NCBI GenBank assembly: GCA_030693335.1
Contig: JAUYAU010000016.1
Coordinates: forward strand, 1 to 64,000
Length of the DNA stretch: 64,000 bases
Direction: 5' to 3'
Source: Sulfuricurvum sp.
GTDB lineage: Bacteria > Campylobacterota > Campylobacteria > Campylobacterales > Sulfurimonadaceae
The translations under genes were made by a program, and so were the position numbers. Every line of letters begins with the position of its first letter. The first letter of the stretch is position 1. The notes below the pieces were generated by a model. The model ran no database searches and had not been told where the DNA came from. It saw only the letters and a program-made list of their open reading frames with translations. Of this stretch, positions 56,279-64,000 are shown in pieces.

Positions 56279-57483
56279 TGCAGCGTATGAATATTGCCTG
56301 TTTCGGGTATGGAAAAACAACACGCGCTATTGCCAAAGTTTACGGGCCATGCACTTTTTTTGACGATAAGATCACCGCTGCCTCTATCGATGAAGAGGGA
56401 AATTATCTCAAACCGATCAGTGAATTTGATACGCATCTGTACACCCACGAAATTCCATCTCCCGGATTTCCGCCGCAACATCCGCTTATTCAAAAAGCGG
56501 CTCACCTTATCAGTGAATACGACTTTTTTGCTCCAAAAATGCCCTTTTCTATCTGGATCAGCGGAACCAATGGTAAAACAACAACAACACAGATGATGGA
56601 GCACCTGCTTAAAGACAAAGGGGCCATAAGCGGAGGCAACATCGGTACTCCTTTGGCCCAAATGTCCTCTGATGCTCCTATTTGGATTTTAGAGACAAGT
56701 TCTTTTAGCATGCACTACACTAATATTGCCAAACCGGATATCTATGCTCTTCTTCCTGTCACGCCTGATCACGTGGACTGGCATGGAGGGATGCAAGCCT
56801 ACTTTGATGCAAAAATCAAACCTCTCTCCGTGATGAGAGAGGGAGAAGCGGTCATCCTGCCAAAGATGTTTGAATCTGCCCCTACAAATGCTTTTAAGAT
56901 CATCTATGAAAATGAAAAAGATCTGGCCCGTTATTTTGGATTTGACACCTCAAAGATCAAGTTTAAAGGGGCGTTTTTAATGGATGCACTCATTGCAATG
57001 GGAACCGATAAAATCCTCTACGATCGTTGTGATTACGACAAGATAAATGCCTTTATCCTCGACCCTCACCGCCAAGAAGAATTTCGCGATTCACGTAACC
57101 GCCTCTGGGTCAACGACTCAAAGGCTACTAATATCGATGCTGCGCTCGCAGCGTGCCGTACTTACGGCAGTGCCCCTATGCATTTAATCCTTGGTGGCGA
57201 TGACAAAGGGGTAGATCTCGAAGAGCTCTTCGCCCCTCTTAAAAAATACGATGTCAGCGTTTATGCTATCGGATCAAATGCCCTGAGATTAGAGATACTG
57301 TGTCAGCAGTACAATATCCCTTGCATACTTTGTCATACTCTGGATGTTGCTGTCGAGCAAATTAATAAAAAACATAACCGTACCAGTATCGCGCTGCTTT
57401 CTCCTGCTGCTGCAAGTCTTGATCAGTTCAGTTCGTATGCACAGCGGGGAAATTTATTTAAAGAGCTCGTTGCCAAGCTTTAA
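56278..57483 (+). CDS. murD: UDP-N-acetylmuramoylalanine-D-glutamate ligase
   Basis: 401 residues from the ATG at 56278. ISGTNGKTTTTQMMEHLL binds ATP, and LETSSFSMHY, VTPDHVDWHGG and VNDSKATNIDAALAAC follow. It is shorter than most MurD (about 440-450), with a reduced N-terminal domain, as is usual in Campylobacterota. Cell-wall precursor synthesis. Confidence 0.93.
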   Translation: MQRMNIACFGYGKTTRAIAKVYGPCTFFDDKITAASIDEEGNYLKPISEFDTHLYTHEIPSPGFPPQHPLIQKAAHLISEYDFFAPKMPFSIWISGTNGKTTTTQMMEHLLKDKGAISGGNIGTPLAQMSSDAPIWILETSSFSMHYTNIAKPDIYALLPVTPDHVDWHGGMQAYFDAKIKPLSVMREGEAVILPKMFESAPTNAFKIIYENEKDLARYFGFDTSKIKFKGAFLMDALIAMGTDKILYDRCDYDKINAFILDPHRQEEFRDSRNRLWVNDSKATNIDAALAACRTYGSAPMHLILGGDDKGVDLEELFAPLKKYDVSVYAIGSNALRLEILCQQYNIPCILCHTLDVAVEQINKKHNRTSIALLSPAAASLDQFSSYAQRGNLFKELVAKL

Positions 57484-57485
57484 TC

Positions 57486-58913
57486 TTACATCAGTCCGTT
57501 AAGCATCAAATGGCGATACATCGGCTGAAGTGAATACAAATCAAACGCCCACCATATTCGGCGTGGTTGCGCACAGTCAAGAGGGAATGAGGGCGCCAAA
57601 CCGTCGTAGTTGAACTCTGCCATAATAATTTTCCCATATGAGGTTTTGAGCGGACAGACCGTGTAGCCGTCAAATTTCAAAGCAGGCTCTTTTTTCTCCA
57701 TCACCGAAACTAAATTTCCTACGACTATCGGGGCTTGATGACGGGCGCTTCCCCCTGTTTTACCGATCGGAATACCGCAGATGTCTCCGATGCCAAAAAC
57801 ATTTTTATACCGCCTGTGCTGAAGCGTTTCGCGATCTACTTCCAGCCACCCTTTGGCTGTCCCTTTTTGCCATCCAAGCGGTGAGTTTGCAACTGCATCC
57901 ACCGCATGCATTGGTGGAGTAATGTGAATAAAATCGTATTCAAGTGTTACCTCTTCTTCTTTTTCGACCATATCATACTCTTTATACTCTGCGTCATATT
58001 CACCTTTTACTTGGTATTTATGCAAAAAAGTAGCAATTTTATTTTGAGCATCAATAGCAATGAGGTCATGACCGAATTTGTTCGTTATGTTGCCATATCC
58101 CTCTTGCACTTTATTTAGAGCTGCCTCAATTTCCGGAAGGCTAAAAAGTTTTTCACCCGCACTTGCAAAGATAAACTCAGCACTCAATTTATCCCTCTTA
58201 AGAAAATCATCACTCAGATAAAGAATTTTTTGAGGAGTACCGCCACACTTTAAGGGAGTGGATGGTTGAGTACAGATAACACGAGGGTTGGATGTTTTTG
58301 CCGCTTCATGCAGTTCTTTGAACCATTCATGTGTTATTTTTCCACCATCAGCCGTCCCATGCGCTAGATCACTTAAATAAACACTTGAAATACCATTTTT
58401 CCCGATCATATCAGAGGTTAAGCCCGCAATTTGTTCATAATGGTATTGAACTCCCGTCGCTACGATGAGATAATCGTATTCAACAACTTTTCCCCCTTTG
58501 GTAGTCAAAGAGTTATTATCCGGATCGAACGTTGCCGCTTCATCTTTGATCCATGTCACATCCTCGCCAATATAGCCCGTGTTATCAAAAATAATGTCTT
58601 CAGGAGCATATTCACCTGCGGCAACAAAAATTTGTCCCGGCTGATAGACATGCTTATCATTGGGAGCGATAACCGTTATGTCAGGTTTAGAGAGCGCTTG
58701 GCGTAAACGGGCAAGCGCCATCAACGCACCGGCACCACCTCCCACGATGACAATTTTGCCTGTTGCAGAAGAGCTTGATGCTGCCGCAGATGTCGGTGTC
58801 CCTCCCGCCAATACTGAGGCTGCTACCGGAGAGAGAACCATCATTTTAAGAGCATCACGGCGTGAAAGAGCTTGGTTCTCTTTAATTTTTTTCATCATCT
58901 CTGTATGATCCAT
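57486..58913 (-). CDS. Tat-exported sulfide:quinone oxidoreductase-type flavoprotein
   Basis: 475 residues. A Tat signal (SRRDALKMM, about 17-25), then IVIVGGGAGALMALARLRQ (FAD), YLIVATGVQYHY, and the redox-cysteine region VICTQPSTPLKCGGTPQK (C214, C223), with further Cys at about 379, 420 and 447 and a GIGDICGIPIGKTGGSARHQ FAD motif. The CGG/Cys420 pattern fits the sulfide:quinone oxidoreductase family; a flavocytochrome-c-like role is the alternative. It should act at the periplasmic membrane face. Confidence 0.85.
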   Translation of the reverse strand: MDHTEMMKKIKENQALSRRDALKMMVLSPVAASVLAGGTPTSAAASSSSATGKIVIVGGGAGALMALARLRQALSKPDITVIAPNDKHVYQPGQIFVAAGEYAPEDIIFDNTGYIGEDVTWIKDEAATFDPDNNSLTTKGGKVVEYDYLIVATGVQYHYEQIAGLTSDMIGKNGISSVYLSDLAHGTADGGKITHEWFKELHEAAKTSNPRVICTQPSTPLKCGGTPQKILYLSDDFLKRDKLSAEFIFASAGEKLFSLPEIEAALNKVQEGYGNITNKFGHDLIAIDAQNKIATFLHKYQVKGEYDAEYKEYDMVEKEEEVTLEYDFIHITPPMHAVDAVANSPLGWQKGTAKGWLEVDRETLQHRRYKNVFGIGDICGIPIGKTGGSARHQAPIVVGNLVSVMEKKEPALKFDGYTVCPLKTSYGKIIMAEFNYDGLAPSFPLDCAQPRRIWWAFDLYSLQPMYRHLMLNGLM

Positions 58914-58995
58914 TTTAAATTCCTTGTATCAGCAAAATTATTTTTAATATATTGTTTAATTATCACTCTAAACGGTTTAAGATCTCTTAAAAACA

Positions 58996-59337
58996 CTATT
59001 CCATTTCCAGAGTCATCAAAAACATCTCTTCGCCATCAATAACGCAAACATCGAGGCTGTCACATTGCGGACATTTATAATAAATCTCGTCCAGCTCTGC
59101 GATAATTTTGCACTGATTGCACTCGATCGTCAACGGCTGTACATTCATTACAAAATCAGCGCTATCACACATTGTTTTTTCTTTGAAGGTATGAAATGCC
59201 GTTTCCAACAAATGGGGTTCAACCCCGCTCATCTTACCGATTTTTACAACTACCTTATGAACCGATTTGGCATTGTTTTCTTTTGCAATTTCTTCGCATT
59301 GGTCAAGCAATGCCTGCACGATGGAATACTCGTGCAT
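58996..59337 (-). CDS. hypA: Hydrogenase nickel-insertion protein HypA
   Basis: 113 residues. MHEYSIV holds the Ni-binding His2, and the zinc site is CNQCK...CPQCDS. Delivers nickel to NiFe hydrogenase. Its ATG shares a base with the hypE stop. Confidence 0.95.
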   Translation of the reverse strand: MHEYSIVQALLDQCEEIAKENNAKSVHKVVVKIGKMSGVEPHLLETAFHTFKEKTMCDSADFVMNVQPLTIECNQCKIIAELDEIYYKCPQCDSLDVCVIDGEEMFLMTLEME

Positions 59338-60335
59338 TAACAGATCCTAGGAAGCAATTCACCTGTTGGCAAATCCATAAATCGCTTCGATCCCCAACCG
59401 CTTAGCAGTACAACACGCCCATCGTACTGATGGGTTACCCCAGCTATAATGGCCGCATGACGTGCTTCCTCAAATCTGTGCAGAATATCAATCGTTCTTT
59501 GGGCATCTTCGCTTTTTACCGCCAAGACAAATGTCCCCTCATTGGCCAGAGTATACGCTTCAAACCCCAGTATTTCGCAGATTCCCCGTACCTCATCGCT
59601 CACGGGCAGGCTCTCTTCATTGACTTCGATACAAACCTTGGATTGCTTCGCCCACTCATTGAGCACTGCCGCAACACCGCCTCGTGTCGCATCGCGCATG
59701 GCCGTGATGGCAATCCCCTTAAAGAGCAGTTTTTCGACCAGCGGCCACAATGACGTACAATCGCTTTGCAAGGCAGAGCTAAACGTCATCCCCTCACGCG
59801 CCGCAAAAATCGTCGCACCGTGACGCCCTATTTGATTGGAAACAATAATCGTATCAGCTTCACTCACGCAATTAGAGGAAATACCCGCTTTTTGAACAAT
59901 CCCAATCCCCGTCGTATTGATAAATATCTTATCCACGCTGCCGCGCGGAACGACTTTCGTATCCCCGCAGACGATTTGCGCTCCGTTAATCTCAAGCTCT
60001 TTTTTCATCGACAGTACAATCGTCTCCAAATCAGCAACCGAAAATCCCTCTTCAACAATCACCGCACACGTCATATAAGCAGGTTTCGCCCCCATCATCG
60101 CCAAATCGTTACACGTTCCGCAAATACTAAGTTTTCCAATATCCCCGCCCTCAAAAAAAATCGGACTAACCGTAAAACTGTCGGTCGTAAACGCCAGTCG
60201 TCCCCCGTCGATGATTGCGGCATCCTCGCTTTTTGCCAACGTCTCGTTTTTGAAATGTTTGTAAAAGATGTTAGAGATCAATTCTGCGTTTTCGACTCCA
60301 CCGTTGCCTTGGGCGAGGGTTATGGTTTTGGTCAT
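59337..60335 (-). CDS. hypE: Carbamoyl-phosphate-dependent cyanide maturation protein HypE
   Basis: 332 residues. It ends LLPRIC, the PRxC tail whose Cys is carbamoylated and dehydrated to make the CN ligand. EDAAIIDGGRLAFTTDSFTV, CGDTKVVPRGSVD and RDATRGGVAAVLNE are typical. It acts with HypF, HypC and HypD. Confidence 0.96.
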   Translation of the reverse strand: MTKTITLAQGNGGVENAELISNIFYKHFKNETLAKSEDAAIIDGGRLAFTTDSFTVSPIFFEGGDIGKLSICGTCNDLAMMGAKPAYMTCAVIVEEGFSVADLETIVLSMKKELEINGAQIVCGDTKVVPRGSVDKIFINTTGIGIVQKAGISSNCVSEADTIIVSNQIGRHGATIFAAREGMTFSSALQSDCTSLWPLVEKLLFKGIAITAMRDATRGGVAAVLNEWAKQSKVCIEVNEESLPVSDEVRGICEILGFEAYTLANEGTFVLAVKSEDAQRTIDILHRFEEARHAAIIAGVTHQYDGRVVLLSGWGSKRFMDLPTGELLPRIC

Positions 60336-60452
60336 TTATTTATTCCATTTATCTATTAATTTAACCAACTTTTTACCGATAAAAATTTTTAACTTCTCTA
60401 TATTTTTCAAAAATATCCTTTTCACTAATAATTAATGACTTATTTTTATTTA

Positions 60453-61445
60453 TCATTTCAAATGCCCATCTTTATTCACTTCCCAATACCCGCTTTTCAA
60501 ACTACCGACCCTTTGCAATCTCCCTTGCCCTTTGAGTGTTACCATGTCCCTTTTGATGGTTTTATCGCTTACTTTTAGTCGTTGCGCTATCTGTATCGAC
60601 GTGATTTCTTTGTTTTTTTCAATCAGTTTTACAATCTCACTCAAACGGTTTTTAGGGACATTTTTAGGGACATTTTTAGGGACATTTTCATTTGAAGCAT
60701 TTTTGAATGTTTTGAGTATCATCTCTAACATAAATTCTATAAACGGCGTGCTCTCTCCTACACTTCCTGAATTTTCCAAAGCCTTATAATACGATTCTTG
60801 ATACTCTCGGATGACACTCTCAATGGGGATAAATCCAAAAATATTTCTGTAATGATTCAATATAACACTCTGCCAAAGCCGTCCTACTCTGCCATTTCCA
60901 TCACTGAACGGATGGATAAACTCAAACTCATAGTGAAATACACAACTGACAATCAGAGGATGATCTTTTGTATTTTGTAACCATTCAAACAGATTCCCCA
61001 TGAGTTCAGGTACAGCTAAAGAAGGCGGAGCTACATGGGTCATACCATTTTGATCGCCTACGCCTACATTAGTATTTCTATATGCTCCCGCATTGGGCAA
61101 AAGCTCATCCATCATCAGTTTATGCGATTTTAGAAGATCTTTTTCGCTTTTAAATGAGTAATTATCGAAATGCTCATACGCTTTTATGGCACCTCGTACC
61201 TCAGCGATCTCTCTCATGGTTCCTAAAACTGTTTTGCCATTGATTACATTGGTAACTTTTTCTTCACTAAAGCTATTTCCCTCTATTTGAAGAGTTCCTG
61301 TAATGCTTTTTATACGATTTTTTTTACGAAGTTTCGGAGTTTTTAAATTGATTTCTATATGCTTAATATTCGTTATGATTTCAACTATATCACCCACAAG
61401 GTTTAGCATCTTAGAAGTAATCGTAAACGGCGGTTTATAACTCAT
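60453..61445 (-). CDS. Fic-domain AMP-transferase with HTH tail
   Basis: 330 residues. The Fic motif HPFSDGNGRVGR starts at about 178. An N-terminal TLQIEGN (about 51-57) matches the (S/T)xxxE(G/N) inhibitory helix, so the enzyme is probably self-inhibited. The C-terminal DeoR-like HTH (SIQIAQRLKVSDKTIKRDMV) follows a VPKN-repeat linker. AT-rich and inserted between hypE and sixA, which looks like horizontal transfer. Confidence 0.9.
   Translation of the reverse strand: MSYKPPFTITSKMLNLVGDIVEIITNIKHIEINLKTPKLRKKNRIKSITGTLQIEGNSFSEEKVTNVINGKTVLGTMREIAEVRGAIKAYEHFDNYSFKSEKDLLKSHKLMMDELLPNAGAYRNTNVGVGDQNGMTHVAPPSLAVPELMGNLFEWLQNTKDHPLIVSCVFHYEFEFIHPFSDGNGRVGRLWQSVILNHYRNIFGFIPIESVIREYQESYYKALENSGSVGESTPFIEFMLEMILKTFKNASNENVPKNVPKNVPKNRLSEIVKLIEKNKEITSIQIAQRLKVSDKTIKRDMVTLKGQGRLQRVGSLKSGYWEVNKDGHLK
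60649..60684. repeat. Three 12-base tandem repeats inside the Fic gene
   Basis: TTTTTAGGGACA repeated three times exactly. In the minus-strand reading frame each unit encodes NVPK, between the Fic domain and the HTH. Copy-number change would stay in frame and alter linker length. Confidence 0.85.
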
Positions 61446-61495
61446 AACTTTAAGCCTTAAAATGTATGTCGGATATTATATCTGTTTCAACTGCT

Positions 61496-61984
61496 TCACT
61501 TCTCTTTTTTCGGATAGTCGAATGAGACCCATTTTGCATTTTCTGCACTTATGTCTGCCCAACTGTTACAGTCAAACGCTATCTCCACAACTGCGCAGGT
61601 CGGGATGTTTTCGTTAAAGTGAATGTAATTATCAGCCAGTTCATTCAAACTCGGATTGTGTCCGAACAAAAACACGATACTTTCTGTATCCGCTATTTTG
61701 GTCAATATTTTATGAAGGGTCGTCGCGCTCGCCTCGTAAATGTCTTTTTTATATACAATTTTTTTTTCAAATCCTATCTTTTTTGCAATTATCTCTGCCG
61801 TAGTTTTAGCCCTGAGGGTTGGACTTGACAAAATTGTATCGGGCATAACTTTTTTATCGTGAAGTTTATCCCCCATTAAAGGTGCATCCGATTTGCCTCT
61901 TTTATTCAGAGGTCGTTCAAAGTCCTCGAGTGCTAAATCCTTCCAACTTGATTTGGCATGTCTGATTAAATAAACTTTTTTCAT
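61496..61984 (-). CDS. SixA-like phosphohistidine phosphatase
   Basis: 162 residues of the histidine-phosphatase superfamily: LIRHAKSSWKD (catalytic RHA), SSPTLRAKTTAEI and FGHNPSLNEL. SixA-type enzymes remove phosphate from phosphohistidine. It overlaps the CHAD gene by 4 bases, a frequent pairing. Confidence 0.88.
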   Translation of the reverse strand: MKKVYLIRHAKSSWKDLALEDFERPLNKRGKSDAPLMGDKLHDKKVMPDTILSSPTLRAKTTAEIIAKKIGFEKKIVYKKDIYEASATTLHKILTKIADTESIVFLFGHNPSLNELADNYIHFNENIPTCAVVEIAFDCNSWADISAENAKWVSFDYPKKEK

Positions 61985-62679
61985 GCTAAACTCCCGATAT
62001 ACTCTCTATTTAAGTTTTTAAATCGGTTGTAAAGTTTTTCATTCTTTTCTTGTATAAAACTTTTAATTTTACTTAGCAAAACAGCGTTTACATCGCAAAG
62101 ATTCAACCTCTCTAACCCGTTATAATCATCATGTATCATCCCTAAAATATCTTTAATTTTAGTCAGAATTTTTATTCTCGTCTCATTTTTTGGAACACTG
62201 TTTTTTTCTTTTGCCAATATTCTTTTTATATAAATTCTGTATTTATGCAACTGTGTTTTATCCAGTCTCAGCTCTTCGCCGCTAACAAAATTCAATTGAT
62301 CATTCTCGCTTCTAAACAGGACATTTTTGGGGACAACTAAAGACTTTAGATATATGTGCAGCTTCTCTATCTTCTTTTTTCTGCTCTTATTTGTATATTT
62401 TCTTATACTCTCTATCTCCAGTTTATTACGATATTTTTTTGGTAAAGAGGGGACAAAGAACTCAAAAAACACATCGGTGTCTCTTATTTTATTGCTTATT
62501 TTAATTACTTTTTTAACTCTGTCGTAAAAAGGGTCAGCATCACTAAGCAATGAATGAAGTTCTCTGCTAATTACTCTTAAGCTATGAATCTCTTTATGCC
62601 CGCTCTTGCGAGAGTTGACAAAACTTTTAACATATTTTTTAAACTCTTTTAATTTTTTCAAATAGTGCTGATTATTCAT
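61981..62679 (-). CDS. CHAD-domain protein
   Basis: 232 residues, helical and strongly basic, with histidines in HKEIHSLRVISRELHSLL and LHKYRIYIKRILAK. CHAD domains bind polyphosphate. AT-rich compared with hypD beside it. The nearby SixA-like gene suggests a phosphate- or polyphosphate-linked pair. Confidence 0.8.
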   Translation of the reverse strand: MNNQHYLKKLKEFKKYVKSFVNSRKSGHKEIHSLRVISRELHSLLSDADPFYDRVKKVIKISNKIRDTDVFFEFFVPSLPKKYRNKLEIESIRKYTNKSRKKKIEKLHIYLKSLVVPKNVLFRSENDQLNFVSGEELRLDKTQLHKYRIYIKRILAKEKNSVPKNETRIKILTKIKDILGMIHDDYNGLERLNLCDVNAVLLSKIKSFIQEKNEKLYNRFKNLNREYIGSLA

Positions 62680-62690
62680 ACTATCCCTAC

Positions 62691-63818
62691 TTACAATAAA
62701 TTTCCATACTTATAATAAGCAGCGCACGCCCCCTCAGAACTCACCATACAACTCCCTAATGGAGAGCTTGGAGTGCACGCCGTGCCAAAAACACTGCAAT
62801 CTCGCGGTTTGGAACGTCCACGTAAAATATCACCGCAAATACACAATTTATGATCGTCAATCTCCTCATAAGGAAGAATATCTTTGTAGATCACTTCCGC
62901 GTCATAGTCGGCAAATTCATCACGCAGTTTAAGAGCACTTTTGGGGATATGCCCAATGCCGCGCCATTTGAATAAATCGACTTTTTCAAAATAGCGCTCG
63001 TTAAGGGCTTGTGCCATTAGGTTGCCATCATGGTTCACTAAACGTTTATATTGAATCTCCAGATCACTGCGTTGCTCATTGAACTGTTTGAGAATCATGT
63101 AAATCGATTCCATTACATCGACTGGCTCAAATCCCGATACGACGACAGGGATATGGTACTTTTTAGGGAAAATCTCATAGATTTTTGCGCCGCTGATAAC
63201 ACTCACATGAGACGGTCCGATAAACGCATCGATGTAATGTGTGTCGCGTTCTTGGATCAAAAGCTCCATTGCTTCGGGAACCGTAACGTGGTTAATGTGA
63301 AAAAAGACATTCTTGATCCCGCGTTTGATAACCGCATCGATGAGTGCTGCACTCATGGGGGTCGTCGTCTCAAATCCGATCGCAAAGAAAATGATTTTTT
63401 TATCGGGATTTTCAACGGCAACGTTTAATACATCCATGGGAGAGTAGACATAACGTACATCGGCCCCGCAAGAGCGTGCATCTTGCAGTGAGCCAAGACT
63501 TCCCGGAACTTTGATCATGTCTCCCAGTGTCAGTAAAACAACATCTTCCATCATCGCTAGGGTGTATGCATGATCAATGCGCTCTTTGGGCATGATGCAC
63601 ACAGGACATCCCGGACCGTGGATAAAGTTGATATTTTTAGGCAACAGTTGAAGTAACCCGTATTTCATAATCGTGTGGGTATGCCCTCCGCATACTTCCA
63701 TGATGTTAACGGTACGATCCAATTTTTTTGCCTCTTGATCGATCAGTTTTTGAAACCCTTTAATAACCTCAGCATTTCGAAATCCGTCATACAAATCTTT
63801 GAGTTGCAAAGAACTCAT
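62691..63818 (-). CDS. hypD: Hydrogenase maturation protein HypD
   Basis: 375 residues from the ATG at 63818, which overlaps the hypC stop (ATGA); an in-frame ATG at 63839 lies inside hypC and is less likely. VCGGHTHTIMKYG, GPGCPVCIMP and the C-terminal CAAYYKYG region are iron-sulfur and catalytic motifs. It forms the Fe(CN)2CO core with HypC. Confidence 0.95.
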   Translation of the reverse strand: MSSLQLKDLYDGFRNAEVIKGFQKLIDQEAKKLDRTVNIMEVCGGHTHTIMKYGLLQLLPKNINFIHGPGCPVCIMPKERIDHAYTLAMMEDVVLLTLGDMIKVPGSLGSLQDARSCGADVRYVYSPMDVLNVAVENPDKKIIFFAIGFETTTPMSAALIDAVIKRGIKNVFFHINHVTVPEAMELLIQERDTHYIDAFIGPSHVSVISGAKIYEIFPKKYHIPVVVSGFEPVDVMESIYMILKQFNEQRSDLEIQYKRLVNHDGNLMAQALNERYFEKVDLFKWRGIGHIPKSALKLRDEFADYDAEVIYKDILPYEEIDDHKLCICGDILRGRSKPRDCSVFGTACTPSSPLGSCMVSSEGACAAYYKYGNLL

Positions 63819-64000
63819 ACCGTTTCTCTGGAGGGACAATTATCCCCCAGGGGAGTTTCTCTGGCTTCGCCATTCACCTTCTCATCATCCAGTACTAATT
63901 GCCGTCGCTCTTGCTCATCAAGTTGCTCTAAAATTTCTTGATACACTTTCAACGACTCCAATGCATCTTCTTCATCGATTTTACTCATAATGAATCCGAT
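63815..64000 (-). CDS. hypC: HypC, C-terminal part (gene runs out of the window)
   Basis: The last 61 codons are visible: IGFIMSKIDEEDALESLKVY is the HypC ending, and then a tail of about 34 residues, DEQERRQLVLDDEK and on to RETV, beyond the usual end of the family. The N-terminal MCLAxP motif lies outside the window. Its stop overlaps the hypD start. Confidence 0.88.
   Translation of the reverse strand: MGFIMSKIDEEDALESLKVYQEILEQLDEQERRQLVLDDEKVNGEARETPLGDNCPSRETV

Noticed and set aside
59766-60359. 197-codon plus-strand frame opposite hypE
   Set aside because: Shadow of hypE; composition is dominated by Arg/Asn from the reverse complement.
60649-60684. CRISPR-like short repeats
   Set aside because: The repeats are 12 bases, directly tandem without spacers, and code for a protein linker.

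Overview
The window reads as chromosomal DNA of a chemolithotrophic Campylobacterota (epsilonproteobacterium), most like the Sulfuricurvum/Sulfurimonas group. This placement is an inference from gene content: a Tat-exported sulfide:quinone-type flavoprotein, hydrogenase maturation genes (hypC-D-E-A), a KtrAB-like potassium system, purC-purS-purQ, many c-di-GMP proteins and very tight gene packing with ATGA-type overlaps. No rRNA, tRNA or CRISPR array was recognised.

Layout. 1-4480 is an accessory, AT-rich scar region: the end of an IS30-type element, a TPR/coiled-coil membrane protein, two recombinase-like gene tails, a HigB/HigA-type toxin-antitoxin pair, a hairpin, an excisionase-like HTH remnant, an AAA/DUF4143-type ATPase and a MazF/PemK-type toxin-antitoxin pair. 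Both toxin-antitoxin promoters carry palindromes. 4482-6265 holds an AarF/UbiB kinase and a phasin-like helix protein. 6473-9953 is a thiamine block (THI5-like protein, thiD, thiE) coupled to trpB. 9982-14229 is a compact cassette: a 32-residue membrane peptide, a phytoene-desaturase-like FAD enzyme, a LytS/LytTR two-component system, a lipocalin lipoprotein and an SRPBCC protein. 14297-19128 has potassium uptake, a polysaccharide deacetylase, a rhodanese and a diguanylate cyclase.

19131-22088 (minus) is an overlapping chain of ABC-F ATPase, DUF5718, DUF1653 and SUI1/YciH-like genes, which suggests a translation-linked operon. 22242-29961 (plus) carries a PAS-GGDEF-EAL protein, RRM and S4 RNA-binding proteins, then ctpA-purC-purS-purQ-SH3 protein-plsC-fluC. 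29953-35501 (minus) has an orphan ABC ATPase, proA, a membrane REC/pseudo-Hpt protein and grpE-dnaK. 35667-39912 has a DASS transporter, an AsmA-like protein and a two-domain SagB-type oxidoreductase. 39897-45890 is housekeeping (comF, lepA, galU, prs, argJ, rpmB).

46039-50317 (plus) has an HDOD protein, a STAS/REC-like/CheX protein, rpe, trpF and an exonuclease. 50305-55129 (minus) is gpmI-fabG-acpP-fabF-accA, with a long hairpin between acpP and fabF. 55220-57483 is mraY-murD. 57486-58913 is the sulfide:quinone-type flavoprotein. 58996-64000 (minus) is the hyp operon, whose hypD and hypE are separated by CHAD, SixA and Fic genes.

Most of the window is core metabolism. The parts that look least described are the THI5-like protein in the thiamine operon, the 9982-14229 cassette, the DUF5718/DUF1653/SUI1/ABC-F chain, the STAS/CheX architecture and the insertion inside the hyp operon.
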